Shown: positions 26,658 to 38,426, counted from the stretch's first letter. The stretch is DNA of 57,793 nucleotides from Lactobacillus johnsonii ATCC 33200 (GCF_000159355.1 NZ_GG670121.1:1-57793); one strand, 5' to 3'. Program-made: numbers and translations. The notes: generated by a model not told the origin, from the letters alone.

Positions 26658-28032
26658 AATTACTACGTGCTTGCTCACGTTCACGCTTACGTTTACGCTT
26701 TGCTTTTCGAATTTGATGACGTTCTTCAAGCTTACGTTTTTGCTGACGATCTTTTTGAATGGCCTGCTTAATCTTCTTCTTGTAGCCTGGCTTTACTTTT
26801 TTCTTAGTTTTCTTAACCATACCAATCATGCGGTTATCAAGTTTATGGTTGCGCGTTTGACGATTATCTCTTCTGTGATAGTGAGTTCTTTCAACTAATT
26901 CACCATTTCTAAGATCTTTAAAGTCAAAATGAATACCCAATTTTTCTAAGTCCTCAATCTGACTCATTTCATCATCATAGATTAAGGTAATGGCATGTCC
27001 TTCAAGCCCGTTTCTGCCTGTTCGACCAATTCGGTGAATTACAAATTCTAAGTCTTTTGGAATTTCATAGTTAACAACTAAGCTAACACCGGGTACATCA
27101 ATTCCACGAGCAGCTAAGTCACTAGCTACGACGTATTGATATTGTCCTTCTCTAACTTGACGAATAATTCTCTTTCGTTCGCGTTCAGTAATTCCACCAT
27201 GAATTTTTGCCACTTTAAGGCCTTGTTCTACAAGGTAGTCCGTTAATTCATCAACAGTCTTTTTCGTATTAGCAAAAACAAGGGCTAAATATGGCTGTCC
27301 CATTGTTAATAACTTATACAAAATTGATTTCTTGTCTCTTGAACCTACGTCAATTAAATCATTTTGAATCGTTGGCGCAATAATTGCCGGATTGTCAATA
27401 ACGATAAATTCTGGCTTTGACATGTACTTTCTTAAAAAGTTTTCGAGCTTAACAGGGATCGTGGCTGAAAATGCACCTAAGACTGCTTTTTTGTCCAACT
27501 TAGACATAATTTCATCCATTTGACTTAAAAAGCCCATATCTAAAGTCATGTCAGCTTCATCGATAATAAAAGCTTTTACATTCTCCAAGTTAATAAACTT
27601 TTTGGATGCAAAATCATGTAAACGACCAGGGGTTGCAATAATTAATTGTGGAGCTCTACTTTCAGCCTTTTCAATTTGGCGATTACGGTCATTTCCACCG
27701 CCTAAATATTCAATTGAAATATTTAAACCACTAGCATCCCTTAACTGACGCGCAACTTTATATAATTGATTAGCCAATTCACGACTCGGTGCAGTAACAA
27801 TTGCTTGTGTTACAGGTGCGTTCTCATCAATCATATTCAAAATTGGAATCAAATAAGCATGAGTCTTTCCAGATCCCGTTGCAGCTTGCACTACAACATT
27901 CTTTTTATTTAAAAGTGCTGGAATAACCGAAGACTGTACTTTAGTCGGTTTCTTAAAATTAATTTTTTCTAATCCGGCTTGTAGTTCTGGCCGGATTTTT
28001 TCATTTTGAAATATACTACTTGTTTGTGCCAT
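26647..28032 (-). CDS. DEAD-box ATP-dependent RNA helicase (CshB-like)
   Basis: This 461-residue helicase has both RecA lobes: Q-motif FKKPTKVQSSVIPAL, Walker A AATGSGKT, PSRELANQ, TPGRLHDF, the DEAD box as DEAD (IIDEADMTLDMG), SAT, and HRIGRTGRNG. A very basic C-terminal tail from about residue 395 should bind RNA. The family remodels ribosomal RNA or mRNA, often in the cold. Its start overlaps nrnA by 17 bases, implying coupled expression. No terminator follows before the alaS leader. Confidence 0.92.
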   Translation of the reverse strand: MAQTSSIFQNEKIRPELQAGLEKINFKKPTKVQSSVIPALLNKKNVVVQAATGSGKTHAYLIPILNMIDENAPVTQAIVTAPSRELANQLYKVARQLRDASGLNISIEYLGGGNDRNRQIEKAESRAPQLIIATPGRLHDFASKKFINLENVKAFIIDEADMTLDMGFLSQMDEIMSKLDKKAVLGAFSATIPVKLENFLRKYMSKPEFIVIDNPAIIAPTIQNDLIDVGSRDKKSILYKLLTMGQPYLALVFANTKKTVDELTDYLVEQGLKVAKIHGGITERERKRIIRQVREGQYQYVVASDLAARGIDVPGVSLVVNYEIPKDLEFVIHRIGRTGRNGLEGHAITLIYDDEMSQIEDLEKLGIHFDFKDLRNGELVERTHYHRRDNRQTRNHKLDNRMIGMVKKTKKKVKPGYKKKIKQAIQKDRQQKRKLEERHQIRKAKRKRKREREQARSNFDN

Positions 28033-28981
28033 GTTCTTCTTTATACTTCTTTGTTACTTCTACTACTTCATTAAAGACTTGTTTTACTTCATCCATGTCT
28101 TTTGCATTAGCTCCAGATGCTAGGGCATGACCTCCACCATCGTGCTGTTCAGCTAAATGATTAATAACAGGTCCCTTTGAACGATAATGAACGCGGAAAG
28201 TTCCATCTGGCTTTTCTACAAATACATTCCAAGCTAAAACATCTTTAATTCGACCAGGAGTTGAAACAGCAACATTTGCTTGATCGTCAGTTAACCCCAT
28301 CTTCTTCAAATCATCTTGCATCAAAATTGTATAAGCAGCCCCAACTGGATCAATATCCATCTTATCCATTGCTAAAGCTTGTAATTTCGCTTCATCAAAA
28401 GTAACATCAGCAATTTCTCTAGCAATATCGGTAATATTAATTCCAGTTTTAGTTAATTCAGCTGCAACATCAAAAGTATGAGCTGAAGTTTCAGGATACA
28501 TAAATCTTCCCGTATCACCTACAATACCTGCATATAAAGCTGCTGCAACTTCCTTAGTAATTGGTAAGTTTTCTGCTTTTAAGAAATCAAAAATAATTTC
28601 AGAAGCAGCTGGTGCATCTGGATCAACATAGCTCATATCTGCATATGGATCTACATCTGGGTGGTGGTCAATCTTAATTAGAAGATCACCTTTGTCATAA
28701 TTTTTGTTAGAAATACGAGGAGTATTTGCAGTATCGGTTGTAATAACTAAAGCACCCTTGTAGTCTTCTGGCTTAACCTCATCCATCTTGTTAATCCAAA
28801 TTAAGTCACCTTCATCATTTTCACCAGCACAAAGGATTTTTTTATCAGGGAAAGCTAGTCTCAAAGATCTAGCCAAACCAGCTTGAGAACCAATTGCATC
28901 TGGGTCTGGACTAGTGTGACGGTGCAAAATAATTGTTGGATATTCTTTTATCTTTTCATAAATTTCATCAAAAGTTGCCAT
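28016..28981 (-). CDS. nrnA: DHH family oligoribonuclease / pAp phosphatase
   Basis: This 321-residue DHH-DHHA1 phosphoesterase degrades 2-5 nt RNAs and dephosphorylates pAp in the NrnA family. Motifs are HRHTSPDPDAIGSQ, TTDTANTPRIS, IKIDHHPDVDPY and the DHHA1 end DGGGHALASGA. It is first in an operon with the DEAD-box helicase, a sensible RNA-turnover pairing. Confidence 0.92.
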   Translation of the reverse strand: MATFDEIYEKIKEYPTIILHRHTSPDPDAIGSQAGLARSLRLAFPDKKILCAGENDEGDLIWINKMDEVKPEDYKGALVITTDTANTPRISNKNYDKGDLLIKIDHHPDVDPYADMSYVDPDAPAASEIIFDFLKAENLPITKEVAAALYAGIVGDTGRFMYPETSAHTFDVAAELTKTGINITDIAREIADVTFDEAKLQALAMDKMDIDPVGAAYTILMQDDLKKMGLTDDQANVAVSTPGRIKDVLAWNVFVEKPDGTFRVHYRSKGPVINHLAEQHDGGGHALASGANAKDMDEVKQVFNEVVEVTKKYKEEHGTNK

Positions 28982-29018
28982 TAATTTTTTCTCCTAAATT
29001 TTTCTTTTTATTTTATCA

Positions 29019-30140
29019 TTACTCATTATCAAAAATTTCTAGCGATATATTCTCAACGGGATGCTCTTCAAAATCAGTAACAGTAAGGCCTAAAAGCCGG
29101 ATTCCAGTTGAAAGCATGCTTTTTTCTGTCGCAAACAAAGCACGCCCAGTATCGTAGATAACAATTTTATCATTAGTGCCCTGCTTTAGCTTCCTTCTTT
29201 TAGTAATTGTCTTAAAATTAGCATCGCGTACTTTTAAGACAACACAATTTGCAAGAAAGTGGCGCTCCTTTAAGCTTTTTTCAAGTTCTCTACTATATGA
29301 CCGCAATTTTGTTAAAGCAGTATTTTCATCAAATAAATTTTGATGAAAAGTACGTTCAATGCCAATTGACTTTCTATTTCTTTCTGAATCAGTCACGACA
29401 CTTCTTAAGTCGATACCATGCGCATGCTGCGCCATGAGATAACCCATTCGATTAAATTTTTTAATTAAAATATCAGTTGGAATTTTTCTTAGATCGGCCC
29501 CAGTATAAACCTCCATCTCTGCCAGTTTTTCTTGGGTCTTTGGTCCAATACCAGGGAAGTTCTTTATTGGTTGTTTTGCCAAAAAATCGCGAGCACCTTC
29601 TGGTTTAATTACAGTTCTCCCAAAAGGCTTGGCATATTCTGAGCCCATCTTAGCTAAAAACTTGTTATAAGAGACCCCAAATGAACTAGTCAAACCAATT
29701 TTTTGATAGATTCTTTCCTGAAGTAAAGCGGCAATACGAACTGGATCGGTTAAATTAAGCTTATTTTCAGTAACATCTAAATATGCTTCATCTAACGCAA
29801 CAGATTCTACGCGATCAGTTATCTTATGCATCAATTGATGAATTTCAGCTGATACAGCACGATATTTTTCAAAATTTGGTTGAATAATTACCAACTTCTC
29901 TGCTGGTATTAATCTTACCGCCTTAGCCGTCGGCATCGCTGAATGAGCTCCATAACGCCGGGCAATATAATTCGCTGTCGCTACAACCCCATGACCCTTA
30001 TTTTTCTTCGGATCTCCACCAATTAAGACAGCTTTATTTCTAATTGATGGATTATCCCGCATTTCTACTGAAGCATAGAAGGCATCCATATCAATATGAA
30101 TAATCTTACGGCTCGTATTGTTTTTAGGCAGTAAATCCAT
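29019..30140 (-). CDS. dinB: DNA polymerase IV (Y family)
   Basis: This 373-residue translesion polymerase has catalytic acidic motifs DMDAFYASVEM and SVALDEAYLDVTE, a HhH thumb (KNFPGIGPKTQEKL) and the little-finger domain. No beta-clamp motif is obvious except the C-terminal LRLLGLTVTDF segment. The ATG overlaps the stop of zwf by one base, so it is cotranscribed with zwf. The stress link of that pairing is inference. Confidence 0.93.
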   Translation of the reverse strand: MDLLPKNNTSRKIIHIDMDAFYASVEMRDNPSIRNKAVLIGGDPKKNKGHGVVATANYIARRYGAHSAMPTAKAVRLIPAEKLVIIQPNFEKYRAVSAEIHQLMHKITDRVESVALDEAYLDVTENKLNLTDPVRIAALLQERIYQKIGLTSSFGVSYNKFLAKMGSEYAKPFGRTVIKPEGARDFLAKQPIKNFPGIGPKTQEKLAEMEVYTGADLRKIPTDILIKKFNRMGYLMAQHAHGIDLRSVVTDSERNRKSIGIERTFHQNLFDENTALTKLRSYSRELEKSLKERHFLANCVVLKVRDANFKTITKRRKLKQGTNDKIVIYDTGRALFATEKSMLSTGIRLLGLTVTDFEEHPVENISLEIFDNE

Positions 30141-31588
30141 TAGCGGTAAATCCAGTGCTCGCTATCTTTTTCAAAAATATGATTATTTGATTCCGTACCG
30201 AACTTACCACTTGGATATTGTTCAAGCTGCTTAACATCTTTATTTTCATCTTGCCAAGCATCTTCAACTGCATCCACGAACTTCCAATATTGCTTCAATT
30301 CTGACCAATGAGTAAAGTTAGTTCTATCTGCTACAAACACATCATGAAGCAATCGTTCATAGCCATCTGGAACTTGCTCCATTTCTTCCTTAGAAAACTT
30401 ATAACTAAGGTTTTCTCTTTTTAACCCTTCAGAGGTAATCTTCTTTCCATTAATTGTGAAATAGATTTCACTAATCGGATCAATAATAATTGAGATATTA
30501 TTTGAATGTGCACTACCGTATAAATTATTCATATGGTGAAGAACAATATCAATGCGAGAAACCTTATCCTTCATTTTCTTACCAGTTCTAAAGTAAATTG
30601 GCACATCAGCTACTGGACCCTTTTTGAATTTAACTTCTCCAGCTACAAATGTTTCCACTTTAGAGTCTGGTGCAACTTGATCAGCCTTTAAATACTCTAC
30701 TTCATTATCATCAGCCAAATATTGTCCCCGTGAGAAATGCCTTTTAACCATTTCTGGAGTTGGAATTACTAGGCTATCTAATAATTCTTGTTTAGCTTGG
30801 TGAATATGGTCTGAATCAAGTCCTTTAGGCTCAGGCATAGCTAAAAGTGTAATAATTTGGAAAATATGGTTTTGAACCATATCACGTAAAGCACCAGATG
30901 TTTCGTAGTAACCACCACGAGTCCCTACTCCTAGACTTTCTGCTAAAGTTACTTGCATATTTGCGATATAGTCATTATTCCAGATATTCTTAACAATTGG
31001 ATTAGTCATTCTTAGAGGCATAATATTTTGAACCATTTCTTTTCCAAGATAGTGGTCAATTCGATACACCGACTCTTCATCAAAACTTTCGCCAATTTCT
31101 CGGTTTAACTTTTCTGCTGAAGCTAAGTCATGACCAAATGGCTTTTCAATTACTAAACGGTTAAAGCCGCTACCAAGCAATTTTTGATCATTAATGTGAG
31201 TAGCAATTGTACCAAAAAATCTTGGTGCCATAGCCATGTAGAAAATTCGATTTCCTTCTGCTTGATATTTTTCATCAAGTTTAGCTGCTAATTCCTTCAA
31301 GGCAATGTAGTGGCCAATATCAGTTACATCGTGAGACTGGTAATAAAAATGTGAAGCGAATTCTTTTGCTTCTTTTTCATCAAAGTTGTCACAGCTTTCT
31401 TTAACAGCTTCAACTACTTGTTCTTGCAAATATTCATGGCTCCAAGGTCTTCTAGCTGTACCAATTACAGCAAAATGATCATGAATTAAACCTTTTTGAT
31501 ACAAATTAAATAAGGCTGGATAAAGCTTTCTATGAGCTAAATCCCCGGAGCCACCAAAAATAATCATAACAACTGGAATATTTTTCAT
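30140..31588 (-). CDS. zwf: Glucose-6-phosphate 1-dehydrogenase
   Basis: This 482-residue enzyme starts the oxidative pentose phosphate route and makes NADPH. The NADP-binding GGSGDLAHRKLYPAL is at the N-terminus. The active-site RIDHYLGKEMVQNI holds the catalytic His-Asp region. Length is normal. It is followed by dinB with a one-base overlap. Confidence 0.95.
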   Translation of the reverse strand: MKNIPVVMIIFGGSGDLAHRKLYPALFNLYQKGLIHDHFAVIGTARRPWSHEYLQEQVVEAVKESCDNFDEKEAKEFASHFYYQSHDVTDIGHYIALKELAAKLDEKYQAEGNRIFYMAMAPRFFGTIATHINDQKLLGSGFNRLVIEKPFGHDLASAEKLNREIGESFDEESVYRIDHYLGKEMVQNIMPLRMTNPIVKNIWNNDYIANMQVTLAESLGVGTRGGYYETSGALRDMVQNHIFQIITLLAMPEPKGLDSDHIHQAKQELLDSLVIPTPEMVKRHFSRGQYLADDNEVEYLKADQVAPDSKVETFVAGEVKFKKGPVADVPIYFRTGKKMKDKVSRIDIVLHHMNNLYGSAHSNNISIIIDPISEIYFTINGKKITSEGLKRENLSYKFSKEEMEQVPDGYERLLHDVFVADRTNFTHWSELKQYWKFVDAVEDAWQDENKDVKQLEQYPSGKFGTESNNHIFEKDSEHWIYR

Positions 31589-31653
31589 TCTAACTACCTA
31601 CTTAATAAAAATTAACTTTACCAATTCTATTTTACAATACTAGTCATGACAAT

Positions 31654-31687
31654 AAAAAAATAAAAAACGTCCTTGCGGACGTTTTTT
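31654..31687 (-). terminator. yajC terminator
   Basis: On the minus strand ACGTCC-GCAA-GGACGT is followed by TTTTTTATTTTTTT. It overlaps the yajC stop. Confidence 0.9.
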
Positions 31688-32126
31688 ATTTATCTTCTGA
31701 ATTAGTGTTTTCAGTTGTATCAGTAGCTTTTTCTTCTGGCTTACTGTCTTTTTCAACAGTCTTTTCTTTAGTTTCAACTTTTTCTTCTTTAGCTTCATTA
31801 GACTTAAGGTCTTGTGTAGGAGCTGCAGCAGTTGGAAGAACACGACGAATAGCCATTCTTTCAAATGTTAAAAAGATTCCGTCTGCATCAATAACGACAG
31901 TCTTATCACTATCATTAATTGAATCAACTTTACCATGAAGACCATCAACCATAATTACTTGGTCGCCCTTCTTAAGTTCAGACATCATCTTCATACGTTC
32001 TTGTTGTTGCTTTTTTTGTGGCTTGATCATTGAGAAATAGAAGAAAACAAAAATTGCAATCATTGCAATGATCATAAAAATATTATTCATACCAGCAGCA
32101 CTTTGTGCTAAGAAAAATGTATTCAA
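31686..32126 (-). CDS. yajC: Sec translocase accessory subunit YajC
   Basis: This protein of about 146 residues has one N-terminal membrane helix (IFMIIAMIAIFVFFYFSMI), then the conserved KPQKKQQQERMKMMSELKKGDQVIMVDGLHGKV region. A charged, low-complexity tail of alternating Lys/Glu follows. It partners SecDF in protein export. I prefer the TTG at 32126: GAGGTG (32134-32139) sits 7 bases before it, while the in-frame ATG 32141 overlaps that SD. Confidence 0.88.
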   Translation of the reverse strand: MNTFFLAQSAAGMNNIFMIIAMIAIFVFFYFSMIKPQKKQQQERMKMMSELKKGDQVIMVDGLHGKVDSINDSDKTVVIDADGIFLTFERMAIRRVLPTAAAPTQDLKSNEAKEEKVETKEKTVEKDSKPEEKATDTTENTNSEDK

Positions 32127-32201
32127 AGTATTACACCTCATTGTTTTTATTAATTAACTTTCAAATAATAATTATACCGTATTTTTAGCTTAACTAAAAA
32201 C

Positions 32202-33221
32202 TTACTTTTCATCTTTTGGCGGATAACCTAATTGTAGATAAGCTTTTTGTGTAACGCTTCTGCCTCGAGGAGTTCGAGTAATAAAACCTTTTTGCAGTAA
32301 GTACGGTTCATATACTTCTTCAATTGTATCTGTATCTTCCCCTACATTAGCTGCAATTGTCTTAATTCCAACTGGACCGCCGCCATAGTTTTCAATCATC
32401 ATTCTTAAAAGTTTCCGGTCTGTCTGATCTAGTCCTTCATCGTCAACTTCTAACAAATGAAGTGAATGCTTAGTTGTTACTAAAGAAATAGCTTCTTCAC
32501 CCTTTACTTCAGCAAAATCACGAACACGTTTAAGCAGGCGGTTAGCAACACGAGGCGTTCCACGAGAGCGACGTGCTAGTTCAATTGCTGCTTCAGGATC
32601 AATCTTTGTATTAAAGACTACACTAGATCTTTGAATTATTTTTTCTAAATCTTCAACAGAATAATACTGCATGTGTTCAATAATTCCAAAACGATCTCTT
32701 AGCGGTGCAGACAATTGACCGGCTCTAGTGGTTGCCCCGATTAAAGTAAAAGGAGGTAGCGGTACATGTACTGCATGTGTTGTTTGACCTTCTCCAACAA
32801 CAATGTCGATATAAAAATCTTCCATTGCGGAATAGAGAACTTCTTCCACGGGTTTTGCTAAACGGTGGATCTCATCAATGAATAAGACATCCCCAGGATT
32901 CAATTCTGAAAGCAGCGCTACTAAGTCTCCAGCCTTTTCAATTGCTGGTCCGGATGTACTCTTTAAATGAACCCCCATTTCATTAGCAATTACAAAGGCC
33001 AAAGTAGTCTTACCTAATCCAGGAGGTCCATACAAAAGAACATGATCTAAAGCTTCATCACGTTGTTTTGCTGCCTTAATGTAGATTTTCATCTCGCTCT
33101 TAACTTTATCTTGTCCAATATATTGAGCAAGTAGTTGCGGACGCAGCGATAATTCGATTGTTTCATCTTCTTCACTGCTTTCTGCTCCTATAATTCGTTC
33201 TTCCTCGTTCACATCTTTCAC
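32202..33221 (-). CDS. ruvB: Holliday junction branch-migration ATPase RuvB
   Basis: This 339-residue AAA+ motor drives branch migration with RuvA. It has Walker [10 protein letters not shown], Walker [10 protein letters not shown], sensor [18 protein letters not shown] and the C-terminal winged helix ([17 protein letters not shown]). It lies 28 bases downstream of ruvA. No ruvC is seen, as usual in Firmicutes, where RecU serves. Confidence 0.96.
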   Translation of the reverse strand: MKDVNEEERIIGAESSEEDETIELSLRPQLLAQYIGQDKVKSEMKIYIKAAKQRDEALDHVLLYGPPGLGKTTLAFVIANEMGVHLKSTSGPAIEKAGDLVALLSELNPGDVLFIDEIHRLAKPVEEVLYSAMEDFYIDIVVGEGQTTHAVHVPLPPFTLIGATTRAGQLSAPLRDRFGIIEHMQYYSVEDLEKIIQRSSVVFNTKIDPEAAIELARRSRGTPRVANRLLKRVRDFAEVKGEEAISLVTTKHSLHLLEVDDEGLDQTDRKLLRMMIENYGGGPVGIKTIAANVGEDTDTIEEVYEPYLLQKGFITRTPRGRSVTQKAYLQLGYPPKDEK

Positions 33222-33249
33222 TTCCCTATCATCAATTAATTTCTAACTT

Positions 33250-33828
33250 TTATTTCTTAAGTAGTAAAGCTAATGCTTCCTTAACGTAACCATCAGCAGT
33301 ATTTTCAGGTAATTTTGCTAATTTTGGCGTAATTCGATCAACTTCTTTTTGGGTATAACCAAGTGCTACTAAGGCAAGTAAAGCATCTTGCAGACTTGGA
33401 GTAAGATCGGCAGCAGCTGCTGATTTTTTTACATAGTCGCCTAGTTTTCCCTTCAAGTCTAAGACAATCTGGGAAGCAGTCTTTTTTCCTACTCCTGGGA
33501 AACGAGTCAGGTATTTTACTTCACCATTTTGAATTGCACTAGCCAAAGAATCAGTATCTTCAGCAGCCATAATTGCCACAGCAGACTTAGGTCCAATTCC
33601 TGAAACGCTTAATAATTTTAAAAATAATTCTTTATCTTCTAAAGACAAAAAACCATATAAAGTAATTCCGGTATCTCTTACAACTTGCTCAACGTAAATT
33701 GTTGCCGGTTGATTTTCATCATAACTATAAGGAGTGGGACAAAGAATCTTATAGCCAACTCCGTTTACATCTAGAACGATATAAGCTGGATAAATTTTTG
33801 TTACTATTCCCTTGAGATATTCAAACAT
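33250..33828 (-). CDS. ruvA: Holliday junction DNA helicase subunit RuvA
   Basis: This 192-residue protein has an OB-fold N-terminus ([28 protein letters not shown]). Two helix-hairpin-helix motifs follow ([16 protein letters not shown] and [23 protein letters not shown]), then a C-terminal RuvB-binding domain. It is translated right after mutL and before ruvB. Confidence 0.95.
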   Translation of the reverse strand: MFEYLKGIVTKIYPAYIVLDVNGVGYKILCPTPYSYDENQPATIYVEQVVRDTGITLYGFLSLEDKELFLKLLSVSGIGPKSAVAIMAAEDTDSLASAIQNGEVKYLTRFPGVGKKTASQIVLDLKGKLGDYVKKSAAAADLTPSLQDALLALVALGYTQKEVDRITPKLAKLPENTADGYVKEALALLLKK

Positions 33829-33833
33829 TTTAC

Positions 33834-35726
33834 CTACTCATCTTTTTTAAACATCTTGTTAAGATCATTTTTGCTTAACTGGATAATAATTATTTTTCCT
33901 TCAAAATCTTGATAAGGATCACTGCTATTTCTTAATTCTTTTAACAACTCTTGTGCTTCAACTGGATTGAGCATTCTTCTTCTAGCACTTTGACGCATAG
34001 TTATTTCGCCAGCAATTTGCGCTTTAAGCTTAGAAATATCATGCTCAGTTTGATTTAAATATAAGTCCAAAATCATCCGGACATTTTTTTCCACATCTGG
34101 CTGAAGCCACATAGGATATGTTCTCAAGATCAGGCTATTTTGACCAAAATCTTCTAAAAATAAGCCAAATTCTTGAAGATTTTCTAGATTTTCTTTTAAT
34201 TTCAAATAATCAACATTGCTAAAGTCCAAAATTAAGGGACTAAGAAGACCTTGCTGAGAAATATTTTCACTATTTAAATCTTGAAGAATTTGATCATAAG
34301 CCAAACGACGATATGCGTTAACCTGATCAATTAAATACAGATCTTCCTCATGGTGAGCAATCAAATAAGACTTAGTTTGTCCCATATAGGTCAATTCAGG
34401 TAGATTATTAGCTAAAATTTCATCTCCAGATAGGATAATACTATCATCTTTTCCTTGAATATCTTTTTCTTCATCAAAAGGACTCAATTGTATTTGTTGA
34501 TCTACGTTGTCATCCCACGTTGACGTAATCACATATTTATCATCATTACGCACCTGGTCTAAGCTAACAAAATCAGCAGCAGTTTCATGCACTTCGGCAC
34601 TTTGGTCAGGTTCAACTCGCGGAGTAAATTCAACAGGACGAGCAGTATTAACTACATCTTTATTTAAGTTGAATTTCAATTGATCAATATTAGTTGATTT
34701 TTTAGGCGCTAATAAATTATTTAACCCTGAATCAATCTGATTATTTTGTTCTAAAGCTTCAGAAATACTAGTAGTTAACAGACGCTCTAACTCTTGTTCC
34801 TTTGACAAACGCACTTCTTGCTTAGTTGGATGAACATTGACATCAACTAGAAGTGGATCAAGTTCAATCTTTACTACTGCAATCGGATAACGACGCGGTC
34901 TTAATTTATTGCCATAGCCAGCCATAATTGCTTGGGTTAACCGGTAGTTTTTGATATAGCGTCCATTTAATAATAAGGAAATAAAGTTACGATTTGAACG
35001 AGTAGTATTAGGGTCAGAAATTAGGCCGCTAATCTCAAAGTCTGGGCTCTTTCCCTTAAGGATGTCCATTTTTTCAGCAAGCTGCCGACCATAAATATTA
35101 GCTATATCTTGCCTTAAATCATCACGTCCATTAGTCTTTAACAAGATTTTTCCATTATTGGTTAACGTAAACGAAACATCTGGATGTCCTAAAGCTAAAC
35201 GGTTAACAATATCAACAATCTTTAAAATTTCAGTTCTTTCAGAGCGCAAATATTTTAAACGAGCTGGCGTATTAAAAAATAAGTCGCTAACTGTAATTTT
35301 GGTTCCTTTAGGCGAAGCTGCATCTTCTTGAAGCTTCTTTTCACTACCTGAAAAAATTGCCCGTACGCCACCTAAATTATCATTATTTGTCGTTACTTCT
35401 ACATGAGAAACAGCTGCAATTGAAGCCAAAGCTTCTCCGCGAAATCCTAAAGTAGAAATATTAAATAGGTCTCGTTCAGTCGCAATCTTACTAGTTGCGT
35501 GACGAGTAAAGGCTAAATCAATTTGATCTTTAGCAATTCCGCTACCATTATCTTGAACTGTAATTTGCTTTAAACCAGCGTCAATAAAGTCAATTCTGAT
35601 TCGCTTGCTTCCTGCATCAAGAGAATTTTCACATAGTTCTTTTACAACACTCGCCGGTCTTTCAATAACTTCACCAGCTGCAATCTGATTAGTTAGTTCA
35701 GGTGACAGTTCATGAATTTTACTCAT
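33834..35726 (-). CDS. mutL: Mismatch repair protein MutL with degenerate C-terminal domain
   Basis: This 630-residue protein has an intact GHKL ATPase N-terminus ([47 protein letters not shown]). The C-terminal dimerisation domain is unusual. Where endonuclease MutLs have DQHA(X)2E(X)4E, residues about 467-479 read [13 protein letters not shown]. Where they have ACR and CPHGRP zinc motifs, this reads QSARRR and YQDFEGK near residue 602. It therefore probably cannot nick DNA. It lies 5 bases from mutS and precedes ruvAB. Confidence 0.93.
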   Translation of the reverse strand: MSKIHELSPELTNQIAAGEVIERPASVVKELCENSLDAGSKRIRIDFIDAGLKQITVQDNGSGIAKDQIDLAFTRHATSKIATERDLFNISTLGFRGEALASIAAVSHVEVTTNNDNLGGVRAIFSGSEKKLQEDAASPKGTKITVSDLFFNTPARLKYLRSERTEILKIVDIVNRLALGHPDVSFTLTNNGKILLKTNGRDDLRQDIANIYGRQLAEKMDILKGKSPDFEISGLISDPNTTRSNRNFISLLLNGRYIKNYRLTQAIMAGYGNKLRPRRYPIAVVKIELDPLLVDVNVHPTKQEVRLSKEQELERLLTTSISEALEQNNQIDSGLNNLLAPKKSTNIDQLKFNLNKDVVNTARPVEFTPRVEPDQSAEVHETAADFVSLDQVRNDDKYVITSTWDDNVDQQIQLSPFDEEKDIQGKDDSIILSGDEILANNLPELTYMGQTKSYLIAHHEEDLYLIDQVNAYRRLAYDQILQDLNSENISQQGLLSPLILDFSNVDYLKLKENLENLQEFGLFLEDFGQNSLILRTYPMWLQPDVEKNVRMILDLYLNQTEHDISKLKAQIAGEITMRQSARRRMLNPVEAQELLKELRNSSDPYQDFEGKIIIIQLSKNDLNKMFKKDE

Positions 35727-35731
35727 GATTC

Positions 35732-38305
35732 TCAGTCCTTATCTTTCAATTCCTGCTGCCACTGAGCCACTAATTCCATAACTTGGAGAGGTGTCTTGTC
35801 AGCAAGATACACATTTTGAATCTCATCTAATACATCTTTTTCATCATCTGAAATTGCTGGCACACTCGTTTCTTCAGGAACAAAGAGATCAAGTTGTTCA
35901 CTAGCTGGTTGCAATTCACTAGCGCCTTGCTTTTCTAACCGCTTAAGCATTGTTGTTGCTTCACGCAAAACCTTGTGTGGTAAACCTGCTAATTGCGCAA
36001 CATGAATACCATAAGATTGATCGGCAGGTCCTGGAAGAATCTTGTGTAAGAAAATTAACTTTCCATTTTCTTCTGTTGCTCCTACATGAATATTCTTCAA
36101 ATGCTTGAGCGTTTGATCTAAATCAGTTAATTCATGGTAGTGTGTAGCAAACAAGGCCTTTGCGCCAACCTTATCATGAAGGTATTTAACAATTGCACCA
36201 GCAAGTGCCATTCCGTCATAAGTAGCTGTACCTCGGCCAATTTCATCAAACAAAACTAGCGACCGCTTAGTTGCATGTTGCAAAGCGTCGTTTGCTTCGC
36301 TCATTTCTACCATAAAAGTACTCTGGCCAGAAATCAAATCATCTGCTGCACCAATTCGAGTAAAAATTTGGTCAAAAATTGGTAAGGTTGCACTATCGGC
36401 TGGAACAAAAGAACCAATCTGCGCCATGATTGCTATTAAAGCCATCTGACGCATATAGGTTGATTTACCAGACATATTTGGTCCCGTAATCAAGAAAATA
36501 TTAGTATCTTGATCCATCTTCACGTCATTTGGAATGTAGCTACCTGCAGTCATAACTTGTTCAACAACTGGGTGGCGTCCATTAACTACATTAATTTCTT
36601 GCTTATCAGTCGCAAAGTTAGGGCGAACATAATTATTTTGTTCACTGACTGTCGCAAAATTAGTTAAAACATCTAGACTTGCAATTTGTTTAGCTAGTTT
36701 TTGCAAGGCAGGGATGTATTTTTTAACATCTTCTCTCAGCTTTACAAATAAATCATATTCTAGACCAGTTGATTTTGCCTCAGCTTCTAAAATTAAAGCT
36801 TCATGTTCCTTTAAATCAGGCGTAATGTAACGTTCTGCATTGGTTAGAGTCTGCTTTCTAGTGTAGCGATCAGTTGGCACCTTACTCTTATTCGAATTTG
36901 TAACTTCAATATAGTAGCCAAAGACCTTGTTATAACCAACTTTTAGATTATTGATTCCAGTTACTTCACGTTCATGACTCTCCATTTCAGATAGCCACTT
37001 CTTACCATTATTCATGGCATCGCGGTAGCGGTCTAATTGTTCTGAAACGCCCTCTCTAATTAATCCACCTTCTGTAGTTGGAAGTGGTGGATTATCCACA
37101 ATGGTGTTGACGATTAGGTCATGAATCCCTTTTAGTGGGTCAATTTGTTTAGCATAGTTTTGCAGATGTGGATTACTTGTTTCAAGCAGTGCATTCAAAA
37201 TTTCAGGAATTGCACCTAAAGAATGCGCTAATTGAAGCATTTCACGTGCATTAACTGAACCAAAGGCAATTCGACCAGTTAATCGTTCTAAGTCATACAC
37301 ACCTTTTAAGCTGTCGATAACTTTTTCACGGGTAAAGTAATCATCAAGAAGGGCTTGAACCATTTCTTGACGACGCGTAATTTCTGTAACTGAAAGAAGT
37401 GGTCGTTCAATCCAAGATTTTAATAACCGTCCACCCATGGCAGTACTAGTCTTATCTAAAAGCCAAAATAAAGAACCCATCTTCTTAGAGGTTTTAGCTG
37501 ACTTAATTAACTCTAAATTAGTTTGAACCGTGTGAGACATTTGCAAGTATTGCGTTGGTTCATAGCTTTGAGCCACTTGTAAGTGTGCTAAGCTACGCTT
37601 TTGGGTTGAAAGAAGATATGCGACTAGTTGCTTAGTAGCTTTAATTTCTGCATCATTAGTTAAGTTTTGAGCTACGTAAGAGATTTCTGCATGTTCACCT
37701 TCAACTTCAACAGGCTCAGAAACAGTAATATTAGCCTTCTTCAAAAAATCCTTATTTAAGTCAGTTAAGCGGCCGTTATACACAACTTCTCGTGTTTGAA
37801 GGGATAATAATTCGTTTGCTACTCCTTCAAAGTCAGTTAGATGAGTAGAAAAAGTTTCCCCAGTGGATAAGTCACTGTAGGCTAAACCGAAGCCAGAATT
37901 TGTAGAAATAACAGAAGTTAAATAGTTGCTGTCTTTTGCTTGATCTGGCCGCTCTTGCATCATGGTACCTGGCGTAATTAATTGAATAATTCCGCGTTTA
38001 ACCATCCCTTTAGCTTTTTTCGGATCTTCAAGTTGTTCACAAAGCGCTACTTTATAGCCTTTTTCTACTAAAGTATTAACGTAAGTATCCACAGCTAAAT
38101 GAGGCACGCCTGCCATTGGAATTGGATTTTTAGTTTTATTTGAACGATGAGTTAAGGTTAATTCTAGAATTTGTGCACCTTTGATTGCATCATCTTCAAA
38201 TAATTCATAGAAATCACCAACACGATAAAACAAAAACGCATCGGGATATTGTTCCTTAATTTCGTAATATTGCTTCATCATTGGTGTCGTATCTTTTTTT
38301 GCCAT
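35732..38305 (-). CDS. mutS: Mismatch recognition ATPase MutS
   Basis: This 857-residue protein has the mismatch-reading Phe-x-Glu in [13 protein letters not shown], connector, lever and clamp domains. The ATPase has Walker [27 protein letters not shown] and THYHELTDL. The C-terminus has the usual acidic linker before the last helix. It leads the mutS-mutL-ruvA-ruvB operon. A -10 TATAAT (minus strand, 38345-38350) lies 40 bases upstream. Confidence 0.96.
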   Translation of the reverse strand: MAKKDTTPMMKQYYEIKEQYPDAFLFYRVGDFYELFEDDAIKGAQILELTLTHRSNKTKNPIPMAGVPHLAVDTYVNTLVEKGYKVALCEQLEDPKKAKGMVKRGIIQLITPGTMMQERPDQAKDSNYLTSVISTNSGFGLAYSDLSTGETFSTHLTDFEGVANELLSLQTREVVYNGRLTDLNKDFLKKANITVSEPVEVEGEHAEISYVAQNLTNDAEIKATKQLVAYLLSTQKRSLAHLQVAQSYEPTQYLQMSHTVQTNLELIKSAKTSKKMGSLFWLLDKTSTAMGGRLLKSWIERPLLSVTEITRRQEMVQALLDDYFTREKVIDSLKGVYDLERLTGRIAFGSVNAREMLQLAHSLGAIPEILNALLETSNPHLQNYAKQIDPLKGIHDLIVNTIVDNPPLPTTEGGLIREGVSEQLDRYRDAMNNGKKWLSEMESHEREVTGINNLKVGYNKVFGYYIEVTNSNKSKVPTDRYTRKQTLTNAERYITPDLKEHEALILEAEAKSTGLEYDLFVKLREDVKKYIPALQKLAKQIASLDVLTNFATVSEQNNYVRPNFATDKQEINVVNGRHPVVEQVMTAGSYIPNDVKMDQDTNIFLITGPNMSGKSTYMRQMALIAIMAQIGSFVPADSATLPIFDQIFTRIGAADDLISGQSTFMVEMSEANDALQHATKRSLVLFDEIGRGTATYDGMALAGAIVKYLHDKVGAKALFATHYHELTDLDQTLKHLKNIHVGATEENGKLIFLHKILPGPADQSYGIHVAQLAGLPHKVLREATTMLKRLEKQGASELQPASEQLDLFVPEETSVPAISDDEKDVLDEIQNVYLADKTPLQVMELVAQWQQELKDKD

Positions 38306-38388
38306 TCGTTACCAAATATCCTTTCTTCCAAAAACCTATGTTCTATTATAACGTAAAAATCACTTAAAAATGTTAACTCTTGTGGCGC

Positions 38389-38426
38389 AAAAAAATTCTC
38401 CATGCCTAATTGCATGAAGAATTTTT
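38389..38426 (-). terminator. Terminator of the Rgg-linked ABC operon
   Basis: On the minus strand AAAAATTCT-CATGC arms pair with GCATG-AGAATTTTTTT around a short loop, just after the exporter stop. Confidence 0.85.
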
